Shown: piece by piece, positions 26,901-36,587 of the stretch | Numbering within the stretch: position 1 is the stretch's first letter | Layout of the letters: each line of letters opens with the position of its first letter | DNA from: Nitrosomonadales bacterium | GTDB lineage: Bacteria; Pseudomonadota; Gammaproteobacteria; Burkholderiales; Gallionellaceae | Assembly: GCA_016218445.1 (NCBI GenBank) | Contig: JACREC010000115.1 | Coordinates: 1-42,181 of the forward strand | Reading direction: 5' to 3' | DNA length: 42,181 nt | Notes under the pieces: generated by a model | What the model saw: only the letters and a program-made list of their open reading frames with translations | Database searches by the model: none | Told to the model about the DNA's origin: nothing | Translations under genes and position numbers: made by a program

Positions 26901-27752
26901 ATGGCAATCTATATGGTTATGACGAACGAGCTCCCAGCTACACTTTATAAATATTACGAAGTTAAAGAGTTTCTGCCCAAAGTGCTAAGCGGCGAAGCGC
27001 TTAAGTTTTCGTGTCCAATGGATTTTAATGATCCATTTGAAAGTCGTTCTTGCTTTCAGATCGACAACTCTAAAGAGGGCAAACGATACATCCATGAAAA
27101 GGTAAAACAAAGATTCTCGAATCCCTCTCAAAGAATAGCCAAGGCACGACAAATCGAAAGAAGATTTAACGCCCCTCAATCACTTGATGATGATGCCATT
27201 ATTCGACTGGTTGGCGTTTGCTGTTTTAGTGAGATGAAAGACAGCATTTTGATGTGGTCTCACTATGCAAATGAACATAAAGGTGTTTGTATTGGATTTG
27301 ATACGAGAAAATCTTTGTTTCGACTTGCTTGGCAAGTTAAATATCAAGAAGAGTTTCCAATTGTCAGGAGGCCGACAGATAGCGATGAAATATTGCTCGC
27401 TAAAACTTTACTGACCAAGGCAGATTGTTGGTCTTACGAGAAAGAGTGGCGCATTATTAAACGTACACAAACAGAGTTTGAAAGGGACTATAGGCTAAGA
27501 AAAAGATATTCATCAAACGAAAATCTTTCAGAGGAAGATATTCAACTACTGGTAGATGAAAAAGGCCCTGGCTTTTACAGCTTTCCCAAAGAGGCAATAA
27601 CAGAAATTTATTTGGGCGCTAGAATTGAAAAAAACCAACGAGAGAAGGTGATTCAGGGCGTTAGAGACGCAAATTTGAACATCCCTATTTATGAGGCTCA
27701 GAGGAATCCAAAAAAGTATTGCCTGGAATTTAAGCTGATTAAATCTGCGTAG
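26901..27752 (+). CDS. DUF2971 domain-containing protein, low GC
   Basis: LYKYYEVKEFLPKVLSGEALKFSCPMDFNDPFESR...VCCFSEMKDSILMWSHYANEHKGVCIGFD...SYEKEWRIIK; actual start may be 26919. Confidence 0.85.
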   Translation: MAIYMVMTNELPATLYKYYEVKEFLPKVLSGEALKFSCPMDFNDPFESRSCFQIDNSKEGKRYIHEKVKQRFSNPSQRIAKARQIERRFNAPQSLDDDAIIRLVGVCCFSEMKDSILMWSHYANEHKGVCIGFDTRKSLFRLAWQVKYQEEFPIVRRPTDSDEILLAKTLLTKADCWSYEKEWRIIKRTQTEFERDYRLRKRYSSNENLSEEDIQLLVDEKGPGFYSFPKEAITEIYLGARIEKNQREKVIQGVRDANLNIPIYEAQRNPKKYCLEFKLIKSA

Positions 27753-27762
27753 CCAAGTAGGG

Positions 27763-27796
27763 TGGGCACCCCGTGCCCACGCGGATGCGGGAATTT
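27763..27796. repeat. Short hairpin repeat GTAGGGTGGGCACCCCGTGCCCACGCGG
   Basis: gtgggcac-ccc-gtgcccac inverted repeat. Confidence 0.6.
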
Positions 27797-27804
27797 GAAT
27801 CAAT

Positions 27805-28140
27805 ATGGAAATGGTGATGTCATCGTTCTGCCATTGGGAAGGAGACACCTTGGTGCTGAATATCCTTGGTCGCCCGCGCGCGAAGAAAACTAAAATCGGC
27901 AAGGTCATCGGCAAGCAGTTGGAGATTTATGTTGCCGAGAATCCGGTGCGCGGGAAAGCCACGGCGCACTTGGTGCAATTTCTGGCCGAGGAGTTTCAGG
28001 TTCCCAAGAGCGCGATAACGGTGGTGTTCGGGGTGTACAACGTCAACAAACAACTGCGCATCACCGCGCCCAAACGGCTCCCTTCCGTTATTCCACCGCC
28101 AACCCATCCAGTGAAACAAACCCCAATGCTGTTCACTTAA
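27805..28140 (+). CDS. DUF167 (YggU) family protein
   Basis: DTLVLNILGRPRAKKTKIGKVIGKQLEIYVAENPVRGKATAHLVQFLAEEFQVPKSAITVVFGVYNVNKQLRI. Confidence 0.85.
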   Translation: MEMVMSSFCHWEGDTLVLNILGRPRAKKTKIGKVIGKQLEIYVAENPVRGKATAHLVQFLAEEFQVPKSAITVVFGVYNVNKQLRITAPKRLPSVIPPPTHPVKQTPMLFT

Positions 28141-28206
28141 CCGTTCGTGGTGACCCTTCGACTTCGCTCAGGACTAAAGGCCTTGTCGAACCACCAGCCC
28201 GAACGG
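28141..28206. repeat. TTCGACTTCGCTCAGGAC-type palindromic repeat, upstream of the sugar dehydrogenase
   Basis: ccgttcgtggtgacccttcgacttcgctcaggac...ttgtcgaaccaccagcccgaacgg. Confidence 0.75.
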
Positions 28207-28220
28207 AATTGGAGAATGTA

Positions 28221-29327
28221 ATGCGCATCCCCGCTACCAACGCCTTCACCTTCCTTCTGCTGCTGGCCGCCAGCACCGCCTTTGGCCGCGACCTGCCGCT
28301 GAACGAGATCAAGCTGCCGCCCGGTTTCAGGATCAGCCTGTATGCCGACGACGTGCCGGGCGCGCGCTCGATGGCATTGAGCCCGGACGGCACGCTGTTC
28401 GTCGGCACGCGCGGCGACAAGATTTACGCGCTGCCCAACCGCCAGCACGGCAAGCGCGCCGACGAAGTGATCACCCTCTTCTCCGGCCTCAACACCCCGA
28501 ACGGCGTGGCGTTTCGCGACGGTGCGCTGTACGTGGCGGAAATAAATCGCATCCTGCGCTTCGACGGCATCGAGTCCAGGTTGCGCAACCCGCCCAAGCC
28601 GGTGGTGGTGAACAACAGCTTTCCCACCGACACCCACCACGGCTGGAAATTCATCCGCTTCGGCCCGGACGGCCTGCTCTACGTGCCGGTGGGCGCGCCG
28701 TGCAACATCTGCGAGCCCGACCCCGCGCGCTACGCCGCCATCTTCCGCATGAAGCCGGATGGCCCCGCTCTCGAACAGTATGCGCGCGGCGTGCGCAACA
28801 CAGTGGGCTTCGACTGGAGCCCCGATAGCAATGAACTGTGGTTCACCGACAACGGCCGCGACTGGTTTGGCAACGACGCCCCGCCGGATGAACTGAACCA
28901 TGCGCCGCGCCCCGGCATGAATTTCGGCTACCCTTATTGCCACGGGCGTTCGCTGGCTGATGACGAATTCGGCGGCAAACATGCGTGCGGCGAATTCACC
29001 CCGCCCGCCATGGAACTCGGCCCGCACGTGGCCTCGCTGGGCATGCGCTTCTACACCGGCGCGATGTTCCCGGAGCCCTACCGCAAGCAGATCTTCATCG
29101 CCGAACACGGCTCGTGGAACCGCTTTCCGCCCATCGGCTACCGCATCACCCTGGTGCGCCTGCACGACGGTCAGGCGGCGAGCTACGAGGTGTTCGCGGA
29201 AGGCTGGCTGCAGGGGCTGCTCGCGTGGGGCCGCCCGGTGGACGTGCAGGTGATGCCGGACGGGGCGCTGCTGGTTTCGGATGACAAGGCGGGAGTGATA
29301 TACCGGATCAGCTACGGCGCTGATTGA
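28221..29327 (+). CDS. PQQ-dependent sugar dehydrogenase-like (sorbosone/aldose dehydrogenase family)
   Basis: Signal peptide; LPPGFRISLYADDVPGARSMALSPDGTLFVGTRGDKIYAL...HHGWKFIRFGPDGLLYVPVGAPCNICE...IFIAEHGSWNR. Confidence 0.9.
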   Translation: MRIPATNAFTFLLLLAASTAFGRDLPLNEIKLPPGFRISLYADDVPGARSMALSPDGTLFVGTRGDKIYALPNRQHGKRADEVITLFSGLNTPNGVAFRDGALYVAEINRILRFDGIESRLRNPPKPVVVNNSFPTDTHHGWKFIRFGPDGLLYVPVGAPCNICEPDPARYAAIFRMKPDGPALEQYARGVRNTVGFDWSPDSNELWFTDNGRDWFGNDAPPDELNHAPRPGMNFGYPYCHGRSLADDEFGGKHACGEFTPPAMELGPHVASLGMRFYTGAMFPEPYRKQIFIAEHGSWNRFPPIGYRITLVRLHDGQAASYEVFAEGWLQGLLAWGRPVDVQVMPDGALLVSDDKAGVIYRISYGAD

Positions 29328-29349
29328 TCCGGCACGAATTGAAATTCCA

Positions 29350-29505
29350 TTCCGTTCGGGCTGATGCTTCGACAGGCTCAGCACAGGGTACATCCGTTCG
29401 TGGTGAGGTATCGAACCATAACGGATGTATCGAGGCCCAAGATTGTCGCGGGGTTTCATCCTTCGATACCTCAGGATGAACGGTGAAATGAATTATGGAA
29501 TGCTT
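29350..29505. repeat. TTCGACAGGCTCAGCAC-type compound repeat, downstream of the sugar dehydrogenase
   Basis: gcttcgacaggctcagcac, acatccgtt...aacggatgt inverted repeat, ccttcgatacctcaggatgaacgg. Confidence 0.75.
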
Positions 29506-29509
29506 ATAG

Positions 29510-30607
29510 TCATCGCACCGCCTCTTGCGCGGCTCCGGCAGCAAATCGAACCTTGTAGTTCAGCATGACCAGCAACAGCACGAGAAGCGCCGCGCCGCCA
29601 TTGTGCACCACTGCCAGCGCCAGCGGGAAATTCAGGAAGACAGTGGAAACGCCGGTGGTGAATTGCAGCGCGATGATGGCCAGCAGCCAGCGCGCGGTCT
29701 TGCGCAAACCTTCGACCTTGAGTGCCCTGAATGCTACCCAGGCAACCAGCGCAACCACGGCAAAGGCGAAGAAGCGATGCGTCCAGTGGATCGCGGTCAG
29801 CGCGGAGAAAGGCAGGAACTCACCTTGGGCGGTCATGCCCAGATTGCGCCATAGCGTGAAGCCGTTGGCGAAATCCATAGGCGGCCACAGCGTGCCTTGG
29901 CACAGCGGAAAATCCTGGCAGGCCAGCGTCGCATAGTTGGTGCTGACCCAGCCGCCGAGCGCGATTTGCACCGCAAGCAACGCAGCTGCCAGCATCGCCG
30001 GCATGCGCAGCGCGGCGGCAGCCGATTGCGGCAGCGGCGGATGTTCACTCAAGTGCGCGCCGAGCCATGCCATAAGCGCCAGCAGCACCATGCCCAGCAG
30101 CAGGTGGGTGGTCACGATGACCGGTTGCAGTTTCATCGTGATGGTCCATGCGCCGAAGGCTCCTTGCAGGCAAACGAAGGCAAACAGCAGCGTCGGGAAC
30201 AGCGGCGAGAATTTCGCCGCCTTGCGCCCCGATTGCAGCCACCTGCGCCACGAAATCACCATCAATGCGATGATCAGCACGCCGATGCCCATGGCCAGGT
30301 AGCGGTGGATCATTTCTATCCACGCCTTCATGACGGTTACCGGGCCGGTCGGCATCGCCGCTTCGGCGGCGCTGATGTTCGCATGCGCCTGCAACGGATT
30401 GGCTTGTCCGTAGCAGCCGGGCCAGTCCGGGCAGCCGAGGCCGGAATCGGTCAGCCGCGTGAAGGCGCCGAACATGATCAAGTCGAAGGTAAGAAACAGC
30501 ATGACCCATACCAGCTTGCGGTACTTGTCTTCGTCGCTCGATACCCAAACGGTTGCCAGCGGCAGCAATGCCGCAAGCATGCCCATGACAGCAAGCTGGA
30601 TCAGCAT
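29510..30607 (-). CDS. ctaA: Haem A synthase, COX15/CtaA family
   Basis: FGAFTRLTDSGLGCPDWPGCYGQANPLQ...AWIEMIHRYLAMGIGVLI...LGGWVSTNYATLACQDFPLCQG...IHWTHRFFAF. Confidence 0.94.
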   Translation of the reverse strand: MLIQLAVMGMLAALLPLATVWVSSDEDKYRKLVWVMLFLTFDLIMFGAFTRLTDSGLGCPDWPGCYGQANPLQAHANISAAEAAMPTGPVTVMKAWIEMIHRYLAMGIGVLIIALMVISWRRWLQSGRKAAKFSPLFPTLLFAFVCLQGAFGAWTITMKLQPVIVTTHLLLGMVLLALMAWLGAHLSEHPPLPQSAAAALRMPAMLAAALLAVQIALGGWVSTNYATLACQDFPLCQGTLWPPMDFANGFTLWRNLGMTAQGEFLPFSALTAIHWTHRFFAFAVVALVAWVAFRALKVEGLRKTARWLLAIIALQFTTGVSTVFLNFPLALAVVHNGGAALLVLLLVMLNYKVRFAAGAAQEAVR

Positions 30608-30711
30608 GATGAATATCCTGAATCAGGCAATTGAATACGCCCGTGATGAAGGGGGATTTCAGGCAGCATTCAGCCGGGCTTGCACTTGTTTGCCAGTGCC
30701 TGTCATCCCGC

Positions 30712-31233
30712 TTATTTCCTGTCGCGCAGCGACACGCGGGCCATGATGTTGTCCTTCGTTATGAACTGGTGCTTCAAGGCGCCCAGCACATGCACCACCG
30801 CCACTGCGATCAGCACGTTCACCAGTATTTCATGCACCCCATGAGCGGGCACGCCTTCGAATTTCTTCGGCAACAGGGACGCATCGCCCGCCAGCAGCGC
30901 CTTGCCGACATCACTGGTCAAGACCTGCATGATGCCGCTCAGCGGCAACAAGATCAGCAGGAGATAAAGCAAATGGTGGACGCCCTTGGCAACCTTGTCC
31001 AGCAGAGTGTCGCCCAACGCCGGCGGAATGCCGTCCGTGCGGCGGTAAACGAGGCGCAGCAAGGTCAGCAGCAGCACCACGCCACCCACCAGGGAGTGCA
31101 CCATGTACCCGGCGATGGTCGCGCCGCCCTCATGCCGCGCGTCATCTAACGAGTCGCCCAGGAACCATGCGACCACCAGCAAGGCCAGAGTCAGCCAGTG
31201 AATGATGATGATGCGTTTGCTGTATTTCCCCAT
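30712..31233 (-). CDS. Cytochrome b561 family protein
   Basis: IIIIHWLTLALLVVAWFLGD...VHSLVGGVVLLLTLLRLVYRR...HHLLYLLLILLPLSG...HEILVNVLIAVAVVHVLGALKHQFI. Confidence 0.88.
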   Translation of the reverse strand: MGKYSKRIIIIHWLTLALLVVAWFLGDSLDDARHEGGATIAGYMVHSLVGGVVLLLTLLRLVYRRTDGIPPALGDTLLDKVAKGVHHLLYLLLILLPLSGIMQVLTSDVGKALLAGDASLLPKKFEGVPAHGVHEILVNVLIAVAVVHVLGALKHQFITKDNIMARVSLRDRK

Positions 31234-31357
31234 GCTGTTACACCTCCAGGGTTAAACGGTTTGAAATTATTGCCCCTATCACTGCGGCGGATTATAGCGA
31301 AAGCGGGCGGGCAACAGAATAAATGCTTGCGGGACGTTGATGGCGCAACAAACCTGG

Positions 31358-32227
31358 CTAAGGCTTGATACGATAAAACCGTGCCGCCAGCGTCTGCCCC
31401 CTGACCGCATCGAAGCGGTCGTTCATGGCCAGCCCCAGCTTTTCCAGGCGGGCATCGGGGTGGGGATGGGTCTTGAACAGCAGCGCCACGTTGCCGTCAT
31501 CCTTGGCGAAATGGCCGATCTGCTGCAACACTTCAGGAAAAGCGAAAGCATCATAGCCGGCGCGTGTGGACAGCACCACGGCGATGCGGTCGGCCTCAAA
31601 CTCGGCGCTCTTGTCGAGCGAGCGCGCCACCACCTCCGCACCGCTGCCGATCAGCTTCTGCACCGCGTTGTTATCACCGACCTGCCTGGCGATCAATTTG
31701 CCGCCCAGATCCACCAGACGGCTTTGTTGCAAAATTTTCAAATGATGCTGGCGGATGACGTGGCCGACCTCGTGCGCCAGCACGCCGGCCAATTCGGCTT
31801 CGTTGGCGAGCAGGCGGTATAAACCGCGCGTGAGAAAAATGTAGCCGCCGGGCGCGGCAAAAGCATTGACGTCATTCGATTCGATCACGCCGAAATGCCA
31901 GGGCAGGTCGGGGCGCTCGCTCTGGCTGGCCACCCAGCGCCCGACGTTGTTGACGTATTTTTGCAGGCGCTTGTCCTTGACCAGTGGAGACGCGCCGAGC
32001 AGGTTGCCGGCGATCTGCCTGCCGATGGCGATTTCTTCTTCCTGCGAAGTGCCGCCAAGCCCCGACAGCAGGTTGCCGCCTTGGGCGCTGCCGGATGGGG
32101 CCGCACTTTTTTGCTGTACACCCTCCTTGAGCGCTTTCTTCAGTTCCTGCTCAAAATCCAGCCCCGATACAGTGCCGCAACCCAGCGCCAGCACTGCCAG
32201 ACACAACCCTTTCATCGCTCTCATCAT
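31358..32227 (-). CDS. M48 family metalloprotease
   Basis: EEEIAIGRQIAGNLLGASPLVKDKRLQKYVNNVGRWVA...ELAGVLAHEVGHVIRQHH; HEVGH zinc motif; start trimmed. Confidence 0.92.
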   Translation of the reverse strand: MMRAMKGLCLAVLALGCGTVSGLDFEQELKKALKEGVQQKSAAPSGSAQGGNLLSGLGGTSQEEEIAIGRQIAGNLLGASPLVKDKRLQKYVNNVGRWVASQSERPDLPWHFGVIESNDVNAFAAPGGYIFLTRGLYRLLANEAELAGVLAHEVGHVIRQHHLKILQQSRLVDLGGKLIARQVGDNNAVQKLIGSGAEVVARSLDKSAEFEADRIAVVLSTRAGYDAFAFPEVLQQIGHFAKDDGNVALLFKTHPHPDARLEKLGLAMNDRFDAVRGQTLAARFYRIKP

Positions 32228-32240
32228 GATGGCGTTCTCC

Positions 32241-32738
32241 TCATTCCGCAGCGGGCAGATAGTCGAACTTGCGCGCGGCCAGCTTGCCTTGAGCGGCAAA
32301 TTTCTGCGCTTCAGGCCGGTTAGTGGTGAATGATTCGGCAAGCTTGAGTTCTGTCGCGTTGAATTTGGCGGATTTCAGTTCCTCTTCGTTGAGGCCGCGG
32401 ATGCCGGTAGTGGCGACCACCTTCCCCGTTCCCGCGCGCCCCGATGCCAGACCCAGCAGCCCGGCAGCATCGCCTGATCCCTTGCGCGCTTCACCCTTGC
32501 GGATGCTCAGCATGCGCACCCAGCCGCTGCCCTTGGCGCTTTTCACTTGCAGCCAGCCGCCGTCTTTCTTGAGGATTTCCACCTTGTCGCCGGCGGACAG
32601 CGTGGCTACCGTCCTGGCGTCGCCGAACGGTTCCGCCCTGATGGCATCTGCCTTGAGTGCCGTGCCGTTTTCTGCGGCCCATGCATGTGGCATGGCCAGC
32701 ATGGCCAATACCACCAGCATTATCCTGATCGGATTCAT
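32241..32738 (-). CDS. SH3 domain-containing secreted protein
   Basis: Signal peptide; LKADAIRAEPFGDARTVATLSAGDKVEILKKDGGWLQVKSAKGSGWVRMLSI typical bacterial SH3. Confidence 0.85.
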   Translation of the reverse strand: MNPIRIMLVVLAMLAMPHAWAAENGTALKADAIRAEPFGDARTVATLSAGDKVEILKKDGGWLQVKSAKGSGWVRMLSIRKGEARKGSGDAAGLLGLASGRAGTGKVVATTGIRGLNEEELKSAKFNATELKLAESFTTNRPEAQKFAAQGKLAARKFDYLPAAE

Positions 32739-34447
32739 ATCGTCTTCCCTCGTTGTTGTTCGTCCCAGCGCAGCAAGGCCTGCGCGAACATCACGCGCCA
32801 GCTGGCATGCGCCGCCGTCCCGCCGGAAACCAACCCTTGATGCACGAACCAGCTTGCCGCATTATCGGCATAGGCAAGGTTTTTGCGCAACAGCGGCGGC
32901 AAGGCGGCAAGCACCGCCGCGACATCTTTTTCCACCCGCGCCGCGCCATCCGTGTCTTCCGCAGCCACTACCCAGGAAACCGCAAAGGTTTTTTCGAACA
33001 GATCCCACAGGCCTTTCTGGTAGCCTTTCAGAACCTCGGCGCTCTTGGGTTCCGTGCCGGTTTTTTCCAGGCCGTAGCGTATTTTTTCCAGCACGACACC
33101 GGTCATAACGTTGCGCGTAGTATCGAGGCGGATCAACAACAACGTTGCGCGCAAAGCGCCGCCGCGCTCGAGCGAAGCGCGCACCATGTCCTGTTCCAGC
33201 GCCTTGCCGGTGGCGGAGGCGTAGATGCGCGCAAGGGTGAAATAGGCCAACCCTATCGACACCGGCCCGGTGAGATTGATGTAGGTGTCGGTGAAGTTGA
33301 TGCTGGCGTAGGAAATGCCGATCAGGATGAATTGCGAAGCACCGAACAGGCGGTCTATCTTGCTGCGCCCGGCACCGTGGTAGAACCCCCAGGCGGTAAG
33401 CCATACGATGGCCAGCGACAGCAGCAGGTAAGCCACGCGGGCCTCGGGAAAGCGCAGGTAGTCGCCATGCTTGAAGTTGTCCAGCGCGGTGGCGAGAATT
33501 TCCACGCCGGGGTGCATCTGGCTCAGCGGCGTGGGCTTGATGTCGAACAGGCTGGGCGCAGTGGAGCCGATGATGATGACCTTGTTCCTGAACTCGTCCG
33601 GCGGCCGTTTTTTCTGCTTGTTCGAGAAGTCGCTGAATACGTCGCTGAAGCTGAGGTAACGGTATGAGAACGGCGGGCCGCGCCAATTGAGCAGGACGCG
33701 CTGCGCGGCAGGCTCGGGCCAGCCCAGCTCGCGCGCCACCCGCGCCGGCAATGACGGCAGCTTCCAGCCGTATTCGTTGCGATACACCAGATACTGGCGC
33801 GCGGTGCCGTCCACATCGGGATAGATGTTGTGCAACCCGAGGCGCCCGCCGCTAAGCGCTGCCTGGAAGTGCGGCAGCACCACGGCGATGGTGGCATCCT
33901 GTTTCGCTTCGCCGGGTAGCGGTGCTGCGTCGGGTATCATGCCGGGTTTCACCTGGCTCAAGGCATCGCTCGCCGGGTCGAGGCGCAGCATGGGGAAGAA
34001 AGTATTATGCGTGGCGGCGATGGCAGCGTCGAAGTAAGCATCGCTGTCCGGGTTGTACACGTCGGCATCGCTGAACAGGATGTCGAATACCACCGCCTTG
34101 GGTTGCTGCTTTTCGATCTGCTCGAGGAATTCACCCATCACCTGGCGCGGCCACGGCCAGCGCCCGTAGTCCTTGGCCATCGCAGCCAGGCTGGCTTCGT
34201 TGATGTCGAGGATGACAATGTCGGGATCGGGCTTGGGCACGATGATGCGGTAGCGCACCATCGCATCGAAAGCCGCCTGGCGCATTTCGGCAGTGACGTG
34301 CAGGAAAGCCGCATCGGCCACGGCGAACAGGGTGAACAGCACCGCAAGGTACAGGTAGAAACTGTTTTTCCAGCGCCTTGCCAGCAGCTCGGAAAAGGCT
34401 GCGAAAGCTCGTCGCAAGCGGCTGACCAACAAGAGTCCCGGTTTCAT
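32735..34447 (-). CDS. CHASE2 domain-containing membrane protein with unassigned C-terminal domain
   Basis: PDIVILDINEASLAAMAKDYGRWPWPRQVMGEFLEQIEKQQPKAVVFDILFSDAD...FRNKVIIIGSTAPSLFDIKPTPLSQMHPGVEILATALDNF; then TM helices; no recognisable cyclase or kinase motif. Confidence 0.88.
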   Translation of the reverse strand: MKPGLLLVSRLRRAFAAFSELLARRWKNSFYLYLAVLFTLFAVADAAFLHVTAEMRQAAFDAMVRYRIIVPKPDPDIVILDINEASLAAMAKDYGRWPWPRQVMGEFLEQIEKQQPKAVVFDILFSDADVYNPDSDAYFDAAIAATHNTFFPMLRLDPASDALSQVKPGMIPDAAPLPGEAKQDATIAVVLPHFQAALSGGRLGLHNIYPDVDGTARQYLVYRNEYGWKLPSLPARVARELGWPEPAAQRVLLNWRGPPFSYRYLSFSDVFSDFSNKQKKRPPDEFRNKVIIIGSTAPSLFDIKPTPLSQMHPGVEILATALDNFKHGDYLRFPEARVAYLLLSLAIVWLTAWGFYHGAGRSKIDRLFGASQFILIGISYASINFTDTYINLTGPVSIGLAYFTLARIYASATGKALEQDMVRASLERGGALRATLLLIRLDTTRNVMTGVVLEKIRYGLEKTGTEPKSAEVLKGYQKGLWDLFEKTFAVSWVVAAEDTDGAARVEKDVAAVLAALPPLLRKNLAYADNAASWFVHQGLVSGGTAAHASWRVMFAQALLRWDEQQRGKTI

Positions 34448-34647
34448 CGCGCACGCCACCTGTCATTAAAAGCAAGCCTGCTGCGATTCTACACCGTCGC
34501 GGGAGGCACGACACGCTCATGCGCCGCACCCGAATGGCCAGCAGGGAAAAGCAATTATGCTATCCTTTCCGTATCCAATTGGAAAACAGGGCCGCAGGTC
34601 AGGGAAACTATAGACTTAAGTCCCCTCATGGAGCGTTTGCCGGAACA

Positions 34648-35787
34648 ATGACAGCCGAACAGATTGCGCAACTGGTGATCGAGATGGATCCGGCATCCGC
34701 TACGGCGGCGGCGAGGCTGCGCTGTGCGGGGGCATGGGTGGTGCAGGGAATCGCCCAACTCGAACGGCGACTGGAAGCGCTTCCCTTGACCGGTGAGGGC
34801 AATGCGGTGATCGACGGCTCGGCGATATCCGCGCTGGATACTTCGGGTGCCTGGCTGCTGCACCGGATTACCCGGAAACTGGAGCAGCGCGGGCGCAGTG
34901 TCGAGATCAATGGATTGCGGCCTGAGTTCAGCACCTTGCTGAAGCTGGTTGCCTCCAGCGCAACGGCAGCGGAGAACCCGCTCCCGCCCATACCCGGCCT
35001 GCTGGTGCGCATCGGACAACAGACCTGGCGCCACCTGCTCGAGCTGTCCGGCATGCTTTCGTTCATCGGGGAATGCGCGATCATCCTGCTGCGTTCGCTC
35101 ATGCAGCCGCGCCGCATCCGCTGGCGGCCCGTCCTCCACAATCTGCAGACCGCGGGGTTTGAAGCGCTGCCGATCACCGGGCTGCTGTCATTCCTGATGG
35201 GAGTGGTAATCGCGTATCAGGGCGCAAGCCAGCTGGAACGCTTCGGCGCCAATGTATTCATTGCCGATCTGGTGGGGCTTACCATGCTGCGCGAACTTTC
35301 ACCCCTGCTGACCGCCATCATCGTCGCGGGGCGGTCGGGCTCCGCCTATGCGGCGCAAATCGGCACCATGAAGATTACCGAGGAGATTGACGCGCTGCGC
35401 ACCATAGGCGTCAGGCCGCAAGAGCTATTGGTTCTGCCCAAGATGCTGGCGCTGATCATCGCCCTGCCCCTGCTCACGGTTTATACCGATGCAACCGGCG
35501 TCCTCGGCGGCATGATCATGGCGCGCGCCAAGCTCGGCGTCAGCTTTGATGTCTTCTTCGACCGCCTCGGTGACGCGGTCAGCCTGTCCTCTTTTCTGAC
35601 CGGTGTCTGCAAAGCGCCGGTATTTGCCGCGATCATCGCACTGGTCGGATGCCACCAGGGGTTCCAGGTAACCGACAGCGCCGACAGCGTCGGGCGGCAG
35701 ACGACGGTAAGCGTGGTGCAGTCCATATTTCTGGTGATCGTGGCCGACGCGCTGTTTTCCGTTGCCTTCAACTGGCTCAAGATATGA
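34648..35787 (+). CDS. STAS domain fused to MlaE-type ABC permease
   Basis: VIDGSAISALDTSGAWLLHRITRKLEQRG (STAS) then LPITGLLSFLMGVVIAYQGASQLERFGANVFIADLVGLTMLRELSPLLTAIIVAGRSGSAYAAQIGTMKITEEIDAL. Confidence 0.92.
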   Translation: MTAEQIAQLVIEMDPASATAAARLRCAGAWVVQGIAQLERRLEALPLTGEGNAVIDGSAISALDTSGAWLLHRITRKLEQRGRSVEINGLRPEFSTLLKLVASSATAAENPLPPIPGLLVRIGQQTWRHLLELSGMLSFIGECAIILLRSLMQPRRIRWRPVLHNLQTAGFEALPITGLLSFLMGVVIAYQGASQLERFGANVFIADLVGLTMLRELSPLLTAIIVAGRSGSAYAAQIGTMKITEEIDALRTIGVRPQELLVLPKMLALIIALPLLTVYTDATGVLGGMIMARAKLGVSFDVFFDRLGDAVSLSSFLTGVCKAPVFAAIIALVGCHQGFQVTDSADSVGRQTTVSVVQSIFLVIVADALFSVAFNWLKI

Positions 35788-36587
35788 GCACTGTGGCGGA
35801 ACAAACACGGGATTCCGGCGCCGTCGTTGACATCCGCGGCCTGAATACCCGCTTTGGCAGAAACGTGGTGCATGACAACGTCAGCCTGAGTGTGCAGCCG
35901 GGGGAAATTTTCGCGCTGGTGGGCAGCAGCGGCTGCGGCAAGTCCACGCTGCTGCGCACCATCATCATGCTGCTGCAGCCGGTAGCGGGCTCGATCCGGG
36001 TGTTCGGCCAGGAAGTGCTCGGGCTGCGCGACGAGGAAGCGCTGCCGCTGCGCCGCCGCTGGGGGGTCATGTTCGAACGTGGCGCACTGTTCAGTTCTCT
36101 TACGGTGGCGGAGAATGTCGGCATGGTGCTGCGCGAACATACGCAGCTCAGCGCACGATTGATTGCCGAGGTCGCCGCCATGAAAATCGCGCTCACCGGG
36201 CTGCCCGCAGATGCGGGCGCCAAGTACCCGAGCGAGCTGAGCGGCGGGATGCGCAAGCGCGCTGCACTGGCACGCGCCATCGCACTCGATCCTGAATTGC
36301 TGTTTCTCGACGAACCGACCGCGGGGCTTGACCCGCTGAGTGCGAGCGGCATTGACGAACTGGTGCGGAGCTTGCGCAATGCGCTCGGATTGACCATCAT
36401 GATGGTGACGCACGACCTCGACCTGCTGTGGCGGGCGGCAGACCGCGTCGCAGTGCTGGGCGAGGGGCACATTCTGGGGATAGGCACCATGGAGGAACTC
36501 TCCCGCTTGGATCATCCGATCATCAGGGAATATTTTTACGGGCCGCGCGGCCGCGCCGCGCGGGAACAGGCATGGAAGAAAAAGTAA
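35784..36587 (+). CDS. MlaF-type ABC transporter ATP-binding protein
   Basis: GSSGCGKSTLLRTI Walker A, LSGGMRKRAALARAIALDPELLFLDEPTAGLDP. Confidence 0.94.
   Translation: MSTVAEQTRDSGAVVDIRGLNTRFGRNVVHDNVSLSVQPGEIFALVGSSGCGKSTLLRTIIMLLQPVAGSIRVFGQEVLGLRDEEALPLRRRWGVMFERGALFSSLTVAENVGMVLREHTQLSARLIAEVAAMKIALTGLPADAGAKYPSELSGGMRKRAALARAIALDPELLFLDEPTAGLDPLSASGIDELVRSLRNALGLTIMMVTHDLDLLWRAADRVAVLGEGHILGIGTMEELSRLDHPIIREYFYGPRGRAAREQAWKKK

Noticed and set aside
28137-29459. 440-aa minus-strand ORF
   Set aside because: Antisense to the PQQ-type sugar dehydrogenase; low-complexity Arg/His/Ala-rich translation without a family signature.
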